A stretch of 64,000 bases of DNA from Streptomyces sp. RB17 (GTDB lineage Bacteria; Actinomycetota; Actinomycetes; Streptomycetales; Streptomycetaceae). Location of the stretch: assembly GCF_009604455.1 (NCBI RefSeq), contig NZ_WEGL01000002.1, positions 248,001-312,000 of the forward strand, written 5' to 3'. Positions 8,208-16,170 of this stretch are shown piece by piece. The first letter of the stretch is position 1; each line of letters starts with the position of its first letter. Position numbers and translations under genes: made by a program. The notes beneath the pieces are model-generated. The model was given only the letters and a program-made list of their open reading frames with translations. It had not been told where the DNA came from and searched no databases.

Positions 8208-8237
8208 TTGACACGCTGAAGAGCTCATGCCTAACGT
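8208..8237 (+). promoter_or_regulatory. candidate sigma-70-type promoter for the PBD operon
   Basis: TTGACA (8208-8213) is followed after 18 nt by TAACGT (8232-8237), about 93 nt before the tomA start. It lies in the 432-bp gap 7898-8329, which is clearly more AT-rich than the surrounding genes and also holds the MarR palindrome. I see no gene in that gap. Confidence 0.5.
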
Positions 8238-8329
8238 GATTTCCACACAGCAATCATCCGTTTTCATCTGATGTGTGCTTGTTTCCGTGGAATGCCTGTC
8301 CCTGGATGCCAGCGAGGCAAGGAGCACAT

Positions 8330-10168
8330 GTGCGCACGGACCACGCGTCGAGCGCGGCGCGTTCCCCTGTTTCCCTGACTCTCACCGACTGCTTCGACCG
8401 CATCGTGCGGACCGCCGGCCACGAAGTGGCCCTCGTCTCCGGCACGGAGACCGTGACCTTTCGCGAACTGAACGAGCGGGCCGAGCGCGTGGCCCGTGCT
8501 CTGGTCGCCCGGAAGGTGGCGCCCGGCGACCGGGTCGCCGTGTATCTGCGCCGCTCGACCGACCTGTACGCGGTCATGCTCGGCGTGCTCAAGGCGGCCG
8601 CCTGCGTGGTGCCCCTCAACCCGGATCACCCCGCGCCGTTCGTCTCCCGGGTCGTGGCCGAATCGGCGCCGCGCGCCGTCGTGCACGACACCGAACCGCC
8701 GGGCGCCGCGCCCACGACGGCCGGGGCACCGCTGCACGTGCCGGTCGACGAGCTGACCCGGGGCGCCGACCCCGGCTCCGACATGGCGCCGCCCGCGGTG
8801 TCCGATCCGGAGAGCACCGCGTTCCTCATGTTCACCTCCGGATCCACCGGCCGGCCCAAGGGCGTGCGCATCGCCCACCGCGGGCTGGCCCGGCTGGGAC
8901 CGTACGCCGGCGACCTGCGGATGGGACCGGGGGACTGTCTGGTCCAGTCCGCCGCGTTCTCCTTCGCGGCCTCCACCATCGAGATCTGGCTCGCCTTCCT
9001 GCACGGAGCACGACTCGTCGTCATGCCGCACGGACTGCCCAGCCTCCCGGCGCTGAAGGAGGCGATCGTCCGGCACGGCGTGACCGCGCTCTCGCTGCCC
9101 TGCGGCCTGTTCAACCTGCTGGTGGACGAGGAACCGGAGTGCCTGCGCGACCTCCGGGTCATCCTGCTCAGCGGCGACTTCCCGTCACCGGAGCACCTGC
9201 GCCGCGCGGCCCGGTCGACACAGGCGGTCATCTACAACGGCTACGGCTGCACCGAGAACTCCTCCATCACCGCCCTCCACCCCATCCGCGGCGCCGACGA
9301 CGTCCCCCGCGAGGAACGGGTCCCCGTCGGGCGCCCCCTGCCCGAGGTCGACCTGGAGGTCCTCGACGACACCCTGCGGCCCTGCCCGCCGGGCACACCC
9401 GGACAGCTGACCGTCGGCGGACTCGGACTCGCCCAGGGCTATCTCGACGATCCCGAACTGACGGCCCGCAAGTTCGTCACCGGCCCCGACGGCCGGCTCC
9501 GCTACCTGACCGGCGATCTGGCCCGCACCACCGCCGACGGCGACATCGTCCTCGTCGGCCGCGCCGACAGCATGGTGAAGATCCGCGGCTACCGCGTCGA
9601 ACTGACCGCCGTCACCCTCGCCCTGCGCGCCCTCGACGGCGTCACCGACGCCGTGGTCAAGGCGTTCCCCGAGGACGCCGGTGACAAGTCGCTCACCGCC
9701 TTCTACACCACCACCGACGGACGGCCTCGCGACGGCGCCGACCTGGCGCGGCTGCTGGGGGACGAACTGCCCTCGTACATGGTCCCGTCCTCGTTCCACC
9801 ACCTCGGCGAGCTGCCGAGGAACGTCAACGGAAAGATCGACCGGTCCGCGCTCACGGACCCGTCGGTGGCCCTACCGAAGCCGAAGAAAGGTGACGCAGC
9901 CGTGCAGAACCCGCTCGAGACCGTCGTACTCCAGGCCTGGAAGGACATCTCCGGCGCCCAGGACTTCACCACCACCGACTCCTTCCTCGGGCACGGCGGG
10001 AACTCCCTGCACTTCGTGCAACTCGCCTCCCGGCTGCAGAAGATCTTCGGCGTCGAGGTGAGCACCGAGGACGTGTTCCGGCACGGCACCGTGGAACAGC
10101 TGGCGCGGTTCGTCGAGCAGGCGCGGGACACCGGGCGCGACCCCGCGGCACAGGCCCAGCAGTCGTAA
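8330..10168 (+). CDS. tomA: NRPS adenylation-carrier didomain loading an anthranilate (PBD A ring)
   Basis: A 612-residue A-T initiation module. The adenylation domain (about residues 20-510) shows FTSGSTGRPKG, NGYGCTE, YLTGDLA, KIRGYRVE and the terminal NVNGKID lysine motif. The carrier domain (about 530-590) has the phosphopantetheine site GHGGNS. In the substrate pocket the usual Asp235 that binds an alpha-amino group is replaced by Ala (S-F-A-A-S-T-I), as expected for an aryl acid such as a substituted anthranilate. GTG at 8330 follows AAGGAG with short 5-nt spacing. It should adenylate the A-ring anthranilate and hand it to the condensation domain of the next protein. The symbol is assigned from remembered gene order of the tomaymycin cluster. 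Confidence 0.88.
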   Translation: MRTDHASSAARSPVSLTLTDCFDRIVRTAGHEVALVSGTETVTFRELNERAERVARALVARKVAPGDRVAVYLRRSTDLYAVMLGVLKAAACVVPLNPDHPAPFVSRVVAESAPRAVVHDTEPPGAAPTTAGAPLHVPVDELTRGADPGSDMAPPAVSDPESTAFLMFTSGSTGRPKGVRIAHRGLARLGPYAGDLRMGPGDCLVQSAAFSFAASTIEIWLAFLHGARLVVMPHGLPSLPALKEAIVRHGVTALSLPCGLFNLLVDEEPECLRDLRVILLSGDFPSPEHLRRAARSTQAVIYNGYGCTENSSITALHPIRGADDVPREERVPVGRPLPEVDLEVLDDTLRPCPPGTPGQLTVGGLGLAQGYLDDPELTARKFVTGPDGRLRYLTGDLARTTADGDIVLVGRADSMVKIRGYRVELTAVTLALRALDGVTDAVVKAFPEDAGDKSLTAFYTTTDGRPRDGADLARLLGDELPSYMVPSSFHHLGELPRNVNGKIDRSALTDPSVALPKPKKGDAAVQNPLETVVLQAWKDISGAQDFTTTDSFLGHGGNSLHFVQLASRLQKIFGVEVSTEDVFRHGTVEQLARFVEQARDTGRDPAAQAQQS

Positions 10169-10233
10169 CCCGGCCGCGGCCGTGCGGCGTCCGTCGCCGC
10201 CGGCCGGTGGATCTCTGCAGAGGACAACGACCG

Positions 10234-13200
10234 GTGAACTCCCCCCTCGAAACCGCCGTACTCGACCTTGCCCGGACCACCCTCGCCAGCGCCGGCCTCA
10301 CCGCGCACGAGCCGCTCGCCGGCCGGTGCTCCCACCCCGGCCCGCTCGACCGCCTCGCCACCACCCTGACCGCCGTCTTCGCCGTCGACGTCACCGCCGC
10401 GGAGCTGACGGGCCACGTCACCGTCGCCGACGTCGCCGCACGACTCGCCGAGCGGCGCGGGGCGCCCCGGACCCCCGAGCTGCGCGCCGGGCTCGTCCGG
10501 CGCGACGGGACGGGCGTGGAGGCCTCCTTCGGCCAGAGCGGCATCTGGCTCATCGACCAGTACCTGCCCCACCCGGCCGCCTACAACGGCCCGTTCTCCG
10601 TCCGGCTGCCCTTCACCGCCGACTCCGACCGCATGCGTGCGGCCGTGCGCGGTGTGCTGCGCCGCCAGGACGTCCTGCGCACCACCTACGCCCTGCGCGA
10701 CGGGGTCCTCCGGCAGACCGTCTCGGAGGACGACGACGCCGTCGAGTTCGAGGTCGCCCGCTACGGCGACGACAAGGAACTCGCCGCCCTCGTCCACCGG
10801 GTGGCCAATCTCCGCCTCGACCTGTCGCGGGGGCCGGTCGTCGCGCTGACCTGCGCCCAGGGTCCCGACGACCGGTCGGCGCTCGTCTGCAACATCCACC
10901 ACATCGCCTCCGACGCCGCCTCCGCCGGCATCTTCCTGCGCGAACTCCTCGACGCCTACGACCGCCTCGGCCGCGGGCTGCCCGTCGAGGCCGACCCGCT
11001 CCGGCCCACCTACGCGGACTTCAGCCAGTGGTACCGGGACCGGATGACCCCCGACGCCCTGGCACGCTCCCTCGACCAGGTCGCCGACCGGCTCGCCGGG
11101 GAACTCCCGGTGCTGGACCTGCCCACCGACCGGCCCCGCCCCCCGGTGCAGCAACACCGGGGCGGCGCCGTCCCGTTGCGCCTCCCGGCCGCCCTGGCCG
11201 ACGACTTCGAGGCCCTCGCCCGGGACGCGGGGGTGACCCTGTTCATGGCGCTCGTCGCCGCGTACGCGGTCTTCCTCGCCCGGCACACCGGGCAGCGGCG
11301 CGTGCTGGTCGGCAGCCCCGTCTCACTCCGCGACGATCCCGCCACCCACGACCTGATCGGCTACTTCGTCAACCTGGTCGTCCTGCGCCAGGAGATCGAC
11401 CCCGGCATGACCGTCCGGGACGTGCTGCGGCAGGCCGGCGAGGAGGTGAGCCGCGCGCTGCGGCACAAGTGGGTGCCGTTCGACAAGGTCGTCGAGCGGC
11501 TCCAGCCGCCGCGCAGCAGCGGCTACACCCCGCTCGTGCAGACCATGCTCGTGCTCACCCAGGCCGGTTCCGGACGGATCACCCACGGGGACGGGGAACT
11601 GCGCATCGAACGAGGTGCCTCCCACGGTGCCAAGTACGACCTGTCGGTGGTCTTCGAACGCGACGCCGAGGGCCTGCACGGCCTGATCGAATACGACACC
11701 CACCTCTTCGACGAGGCGACCGCGCAGGCCATGGGAGCGCGACTGCGGTACCTGATGGGACAGTTCGTCCGCCTCCCCGACGCGCCGCTGCACCAACTGG
11801 ACGCGCTCGACCAGGAGGAGCGGCGGACCGTCCTGGCCCGCGGCGACCGCACCGCGTACGCCGCGCACGACGCGCCCGTCAGCGAACTCTTCGAGGCCCA
11901 GGCGGCCGCCACCCCCGACGCCGTGGCCCTGGAGGACGACGGCACGGCCCTGACCTACCGCGAGCTCGACCGGCGAGCCAACCGGCTCGCCCAGGTGCTG
12001 CGCGCGTCCGGCGCCCGCACCGGCACCCGGATCGGCATCTGCCTGCCCCGCTCCCACGCCATGGTCGTCACCCTGCTCGCCGTCCTCAAGACCGGCGCCG
12101 CGTACGTGCCGCTCGACCCCTCATACCCCGCCCAGCGGCTCACCCACACGCTGCACGACGCCGGGGTCTCGCTGACCGTCACGGACACCGTGCTGGCCGG
12201 TGAACTGCCGCCGGGCGAGCGCCTCTTCGTGCTGGACCGGCACACCGAGCGCATCGCCGCGGCGCCCGCCACCGGACTCGGCCGGGTCAAGACGCCGGAC
12301 GACCCGGTCTACGTCGTGCACACCTCGGGCTCCACCGGCCTGCCCAAGGGTGTGGTCATCGCCGACCGGACCGTCGCCAACCTGGTACGCGCGCAGGACC
12401 GTTGCTCACCGTGCGGGGCGACCGGGCGGACGCTGCAGTACATGTCGCTGTCCTTCGACGTCTCGGTGATGGAGATCCTCGGCACCCTGTGCGCCGGCGG
12501 CACCCTGGTGCTCGTCCCCGAGGAACTGCGCAAGGACCTGCAGGCCCTCGCCGGGTTCCTCGCCCGGCGCCGCATCACCCGGGTGTACCTGCCGTACATC
12601 GCGCTGCAGCAGCTGGCAGCCCTCGCCGCGGACGGCGGGCCGCGCCTGGACGACCTGCGTGAGATCACCTCCGTCGGCGAGGCCCTCGTCGTCTCCCCGC
12701 AGATCAGGGAGTTCTTCACCCGGCACCCGGCGGCCCGGCTGGTGAACATGTACGGGCCGTCGGAAACCCACCTCGCCACCTGGCACCCCCTCACCGGCCC
12801 GCCCGCCGACTGGCCCGACACCCCGCCGATCGGCCGCCCGGTGGACGGCGTCCGGCTGGTGGTCCTGGACGCCCACCGGCGGCTCGTACCCCCCGGCGTC
12901 CCGGGCGAGCTGTACATCGGCGGGTCCGTGCTGTCCCCCGGATACCGCAACCGCCCCGAGGAGACGGCCCGCCGCTTCCTTCCGGACCCCTTCGGCGAAC
13001 CCGGTGACCGGCTCTACCGCACCGGCGACCTGGTGCGCTGGAACGCCGCCGGCGACCTGGAGTACCTCGGCCGGACCGACGACCAGATCAAGATACGCGG
13101 CTACCGGATCGAGCCCGCCGAGATCGAGGCCGCTCTCGACGACCTCGACGGCGTCGCCTCCTCCGCCGTCGCCGCCGTCGACATCGCGCCCGGAGACCGC

Positions 13201-14832
13201 AGGCTCGTCGCGGTCCTGGAAGCCTCCCGCACCTGGGAGACCGCCGAGCTGCGCCGCGCGGTGTCCGGCACGCTGCCCGACTACATGGTGCCCGCGCTGG
13301 TGGTGCCGGTGGAGCACATGCCGACGACCCCGAGCGGGAAGACCGACCGGCGGGCCGTCGGCGAACTGGCCGTCGCACAGGCGCACGCGGCACGGACCGC
13401 ACCCGCGGAGCCCGCCCGCCCCCCGCGGCCGGGACTGGAGCAGCGGATCGCCCGGGAGTGGGCGGACGTGCTGAAGGTGTCCGCGGTGGGCAGGGACGAG
13501 GACTTCTTCACGATCGGCGGAAACTCGATCATCGCCACCGAACTCGTCTACCGCCTGCGCCGGTCGTTCGGCCAGGAGCTGTCCCTGCGCGCCCTGTTCG
13601 ACGACCCGACCGTGGCGGGCATGGCCGCCCGGCTGGGCACCGGCACCCCCGCCGCCGCTCCCGCGCTGCGGGCGGACGTGACCCTTCCGGACGGTCTGCC
13701 CGCCGTCACCGGCACCCCGGTGCCGGTGGCCGAGGCCCGCGACGTCCTGCTCACCGGCGCCACCGGGTTCCTGGGCAGCTACCTGCTGCGGGAGCTGACC
13801 ACACGGACCGGCGCCCGGGTCCACTGCCTGGTACGGGCCGCGGACGAACCGGACGCCACACGCCGGCTGCGCGCCACCGCCGGACGCTACCGGCTGGACG
13901 GGCGGATCGACTGGTCCCGGGTGCGCGCCGTACCCGGTGACCTGAGCCGGCCGGGGCTCGGTCTGAGCGGCCCGGCGTACGACACGCTGGCCGGCACCGT
14001 CGACGTCGTCCACCACGCGGCCGCGCACATCAACTTCGTGCTGCCGTACGCCTCGGTGAAGCCGACGAACGTCGAGGGCTTCCGCCATCTCGTCCGCTTC
14101 GCTGCGACGGACCGGCCCAAGCATCTGCAGTACATGTCCACCATCGCCGTGTTCGCGCCGGGCGAGGCACCCGCCGGCGCGGTCCTCACCGAGGACGACG
14201 TGCCCGAGGCGTGCGAACGCCTGGGCATCGGCTACACCCAGAGCAAGTGGGTCGCCGAGCGCATCGCCCTCGCGGCGCGCGCGCACGGCATCCCGGTCAC
14301 CATCCACCGCATCGGACGCATCTCCGGAGACAGCGTCACCGGCGCCTGCCAGAGCGACGACTTCCTGTGGCGGCAGATCAAGAGCTTCATCGAACTGGGC
14401 TCGGCCCCGCCGGCCGAGGACCTCTTCACCGATCTGCTGCCCGTCGACTTCGTCGCCCGGGCCGTCGTCGCCCTCTCCCGGCACCCCGCCGCCCACAACC
14501 GGACCCTGCACGTCTTCCATCCGAACGGATCGGACTTCTCTCCGGTCCACGCGGCCCTGCGCGCCGACGGCCGTCCGCTCGAGATCGTGCCGACCGACGC
14601 ATGGCTGGCCCGCCTGGAGGAGTCCGCACGCGGCCCGGGCGGCAACGCCCTCGCCGCCGCCGTACCCCTCTTCCGCGAGGGCGCCCTGGAACTGGGCGAC
14701 AACACCTACCACAACGCCGCCACCACCCGCCTGCTGACCGAGCTGGGTCTGACCTGGCCCGCCATCGGTGAAGCGGCGATCACCCGCATGATCCGCTACT
14801 TCCGTTCCACCGGAGAGCTGGCCGACGACTGA
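10234..14832 (+). CDS. tomB: NRPS C-A-T-reductase for PBD chain formation and aldehyde release
   Basis: A 1532-residue termination module. Domain order is: a degenerate carrier-like segment (about residues 1-75); a condensation domain (about 85-530) with HHIASDAAS and IGYFVN; an adenylation domain (about 550-1040) with VHTSGSTGLPKG, NMYGPSET, YRTGDLV and the PSGKTD lysine; a carrier domain with GGNSI near residue 1095; and an NAD(P)H thioester reductase with LLTGATGFLGSYLL and YxxxK as GYTQSK. It should join the anthranilate to the ethylidene-proline acid and release a dipeptide aldehyde that cyclises to the PBD imine or carbinolamine. The adenylation pocket retains Asp235 (S-F-D-V-S-V-M). 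GTG at 10234 follows AGAGGA. Confidence 0.9.
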   Translation: MNSPLETAVLDLARTTLASAGLTAHEPLAGRCSHPGPLDRLATTLTAVFAVDVTAAELTGHVTVADVAARLAERRGAPRTPELRAGLVRRDGTGVEASFGQSGIWLIDQYLPHPAAYNGPFSVRLPFTADSDRMRAAVRGVLRRQDVLRTTYALRDGVLRQTVSEDDDAVEFEVARYGDDKELAALVHRVANLRLDLSRGPVVALTCAQGPDDRSALVCNIHHIASDAASAGIFLRELLDAYDRLGRGLPVEADPLRPTYADFSQWYRDRMTPDALARSLDQVADRLAGELPVLDLPTDRPRPPVQQHRGGAVPLRLPAALADDFEALARDAGVTLFMALVAAYAVFLARHTGQRRVLVGSPVSLRDDPATHDLIGYFVNLVVLRQEIDPGMTVRDVLRQAGEEVSRALRHKWVPFDKVVERLQPPRSSGYTPLVQTMLVLTQAGSGRITHGDGELRIERGASHGAKYDLSVVFERDAEGLHGLIEYDTHLFDEATAQAMGARLRYLMGQFVRLPDAPLHQLDALDQEERRTVLARGDRTAYAAHDAPVSELFEAQAAATPDAVALEDDGTALTYRELDRRANRLAQVLRASGARTGTRIGICLPRSHAMVVTLLAVLKTGAAYVPLDPSYPAQRLTHTLHDAGVSLTVTDTVLAGELPPGERLFVLDRHTERIAAAPATGLGRVKTPDDPVYVVHTSGSTGLPKGVVIADRTVANLVRAQDRCSPCGATGRTLQYMSLSFDVSVMEILGTLCAGGTLVLVPEELRKDLQALAGFLARRRITRVYLPYIALQQLAALAADGGPRLDDLREITSVGEALVVSPQIREFFTRHPAARLVNMYGPSETHLATWHPLTGPPADWPDTPPIGRPVDGVRLVVLDAHRRLVPPGVPGELYIGGSVLSPGYRNRPEETARRFLPDPFGEPGDRLYRTGDLVRWNAAGDLEYLGRTDDQIKIRGYRIEPAEIEAALDDLDGVASSAVAAVDIAPGDRRLVAVLEASRTWETAELRRAVSGTLPDYMVPALVVPVEHMPTTPSGKTDRRAVGELAVAQAHAARTAPAEPARPPRPGLEQRIAREWADVLKVSAVGRDEDFFTIGGNSIIATELVYRLRRSFGQELSLRALFDDPTVAGMAARLGTGTPAAAPALRADVTLPDGLPAVTGTPVPVAEARDVLLTGATGFLGSYLLRELTTRTGARVHCLVRAADEPDATRRLRATAGRYRLDGRIDWSRVRAVPGDLSRPGLGLSGPAYDTLAGTVDVVHHAAAHINFVLPYASVKPTNVEGFRHLVRFAATDRPKHLQYMSTIAVFAPGEAPAGAVLTEDDVPEACERLGIGYTQSKWVAERIALAARAHGIPVTIHRIGRISGDSVTGACQSDDFLWRQIKSFIELGSAPPAEDLFTDLLPVDFVARAVVALSRHPAAHNRTLHVFHPNGSDFSPVHAALRADGRPLEIVPTDAWLARLEESARGPGGNALAAAVPLFREGALELGDNTYHNAATTRLLTELGLTWPAIGEAAITRMIRYFRSTGELADD

Positions 14833-14949
14833 GGACACCGGCGCCGTCCGGTGCCCCCCGGCGTACCGGGCACCCCACGGCGCCCACCGACCATCCACCA
14901 TCACGGCCATCGCCCAGGCGGTCGCCGGACACCGAAAGCACGAGCAGTC

Positions 14950-16170
14950 ATGCCCACGAGCTCCTGCCCCGAGACCGAATACGACACCCTCATACCCTCC
15001 GTCGTCGCCGCCCTCCCGGCCGCACAGCAGCCTCAGTGGCCTGACCCGGGGCGTCTCGCCCTCGTCCACACCGAACTGGCGTGCGCGGACCCACTGGTGA
15101 CGTACGACAGCGTGCGCGCCCTGCGCCGGCTCCTGGAACGCGCCGCCGTGGGCGAGCTGTGCATCCTGCAGGCCGGAGACTGCGCCGAGGACCCCGCCGA
15201 CTGCGATCCGGCCCCGCTGGCTCGCAAGGCCGAGATGCTGGACGTCCTCAGCGACATCGTGCGCACGGGCGCAGGGCGGCCGGTCGTCCGGGTGGGCCGG
15301 GTCGCCGGACAGTACGCCAAACCCCGCTCCCAGCCGGAGGAGTTGCACGACGGCGTGCCGTTACCGGTCTACCGCGGCCCGATGGTCAACGCCCCGGAAC
15401 CCGACGCCGCCGCCCGCCGCCCCGACCCCGGCCGCATCCTGAGCTGCTTCCGGGCCGCTCAGCGGGCCGTGGAGTCGCTGGACCGGCTGGGCCGCGGCGA
15501 GGGATCCCCCGCCGAGACCCGGGTGTGGACCAGCCACGAGGCCCTCCTGCTCGACTACGAGCTGCCCCTGGTGCGCCGGCACCGCTCCGGCCGCGCCTAC
15601 CTCGCCAGCACCCATTGGCCATGGGTCGGCGAACGGACCCGCCGGCCGGACGGCGCCCATGTGCGGCTGCTGGCGGAGGTGGACAACCCGGTGGCGTGCA
15701 AGATCGGGCCGACCACGTCCGTGGAGCAGGTGCTCGCCCTGTGCGCCGCGCTCGACCCGGAGCGCTCACCGGGCCGGCTCTCCCTCGTCGCCCGGTTCGG
15801 GGCCGGCCGCATCGACGGCCTGGCACCTCTGGTGCGGGCGGTGCGCGCCGCCGGTCATCCCGTGCTGTGGCTGTGCGATCCGATGCACGGCAACGGAGAA
15901 CGCACCGCGCACGGACTCAAGACGCGCCGGCTCAGCGCCGTCATGACGGAGATCAGCCGGTTCGTGGACATCGTGTCCGCCGAGGGCGGCCGCAGTGCCG
16001 GACTGCACCTGGAGGCCTCTCCGGACGACATCGTCGAGTGCAGCGGTGCCGGGTTCAGCCCGGTCCCCGGCCCGGCCTACCGCACCCTGTGCGATCCCCG
16101 GCTGAACCTGGTCCAGGCCGTCGCCGCGACCGCCTACTGGCGGCTGCCGGCCCTGGAGGCCGCCGCGTGA
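14950..16170 (+). CDS. tomC: class II DAHP synthase (shikimate entry for anthranilate supply)
   Basis: A 406-residue plant-type (class II) 3-deoxy-D-arabino-heptulosonate 7-phosphate synthase. It shows LQAGDCAED near residue 74, RVGRVAGQYAKPR, ACKIGPTT and LCDPMHGN, all family signatures for metal and phosphoenolpyruvate binding. It should boost flux from phosphoenolpyruvate and erythrose 4-phosphate into chorismate for the PBD A ring, as PhzC does in phenazine clusters. Codon 138 is a TTA at 15361, so translation should depend on the bldA tRNA. It overlaps the next gene by 4 nt (GTGA). The 117-bp gap before it holds a small GC hairpin near 14836-14853 and no gene. Confidence 0.92.
   Translation: MPTSSCPETEYDTLIPSVVAALPAAQQPQWPDPGRLALVHTELACADPLVTYDSVRALRRLLERAAVGELCILQAGDCAEDPADCDPAPLARKAEMLDVLSDIVRTGAGRPVVRVGRVAGQYAKPRSQPEELHDGVPLPVYRGPMVNAPEPDAAARRPDPGRILSCFRAAQRAVESLDRLGRGEGSPAETRVWTSHEALLLDYELPLVRRHRSGRAYLASTHWPWVGERTRRPDGAHVRLLAEVDNPVACKIGPTTSVEQVLALCAALDPERSPGRLSLVARFGAGRIDGLAPLVRAVRAAGHPVLWLCDPMHGNGERTAHGLKTRRLSAVMTEISRFVDIVSAEGGRSAGLHLEASPDDIVECSGAGFSPVPGPAYRTLCDPRLNLVQAVAATAYWRLPALEAAA

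Noticed and set aside
12406..15348. A 980-codon open frame antisense to the C-A-T-R NRPS gene
   Set aside because: It mirrors a real gene in a GC-rich genome, has no recognisable domain and is Gly/Ala/Arg-rich. The sense frame has every NRPS motif.
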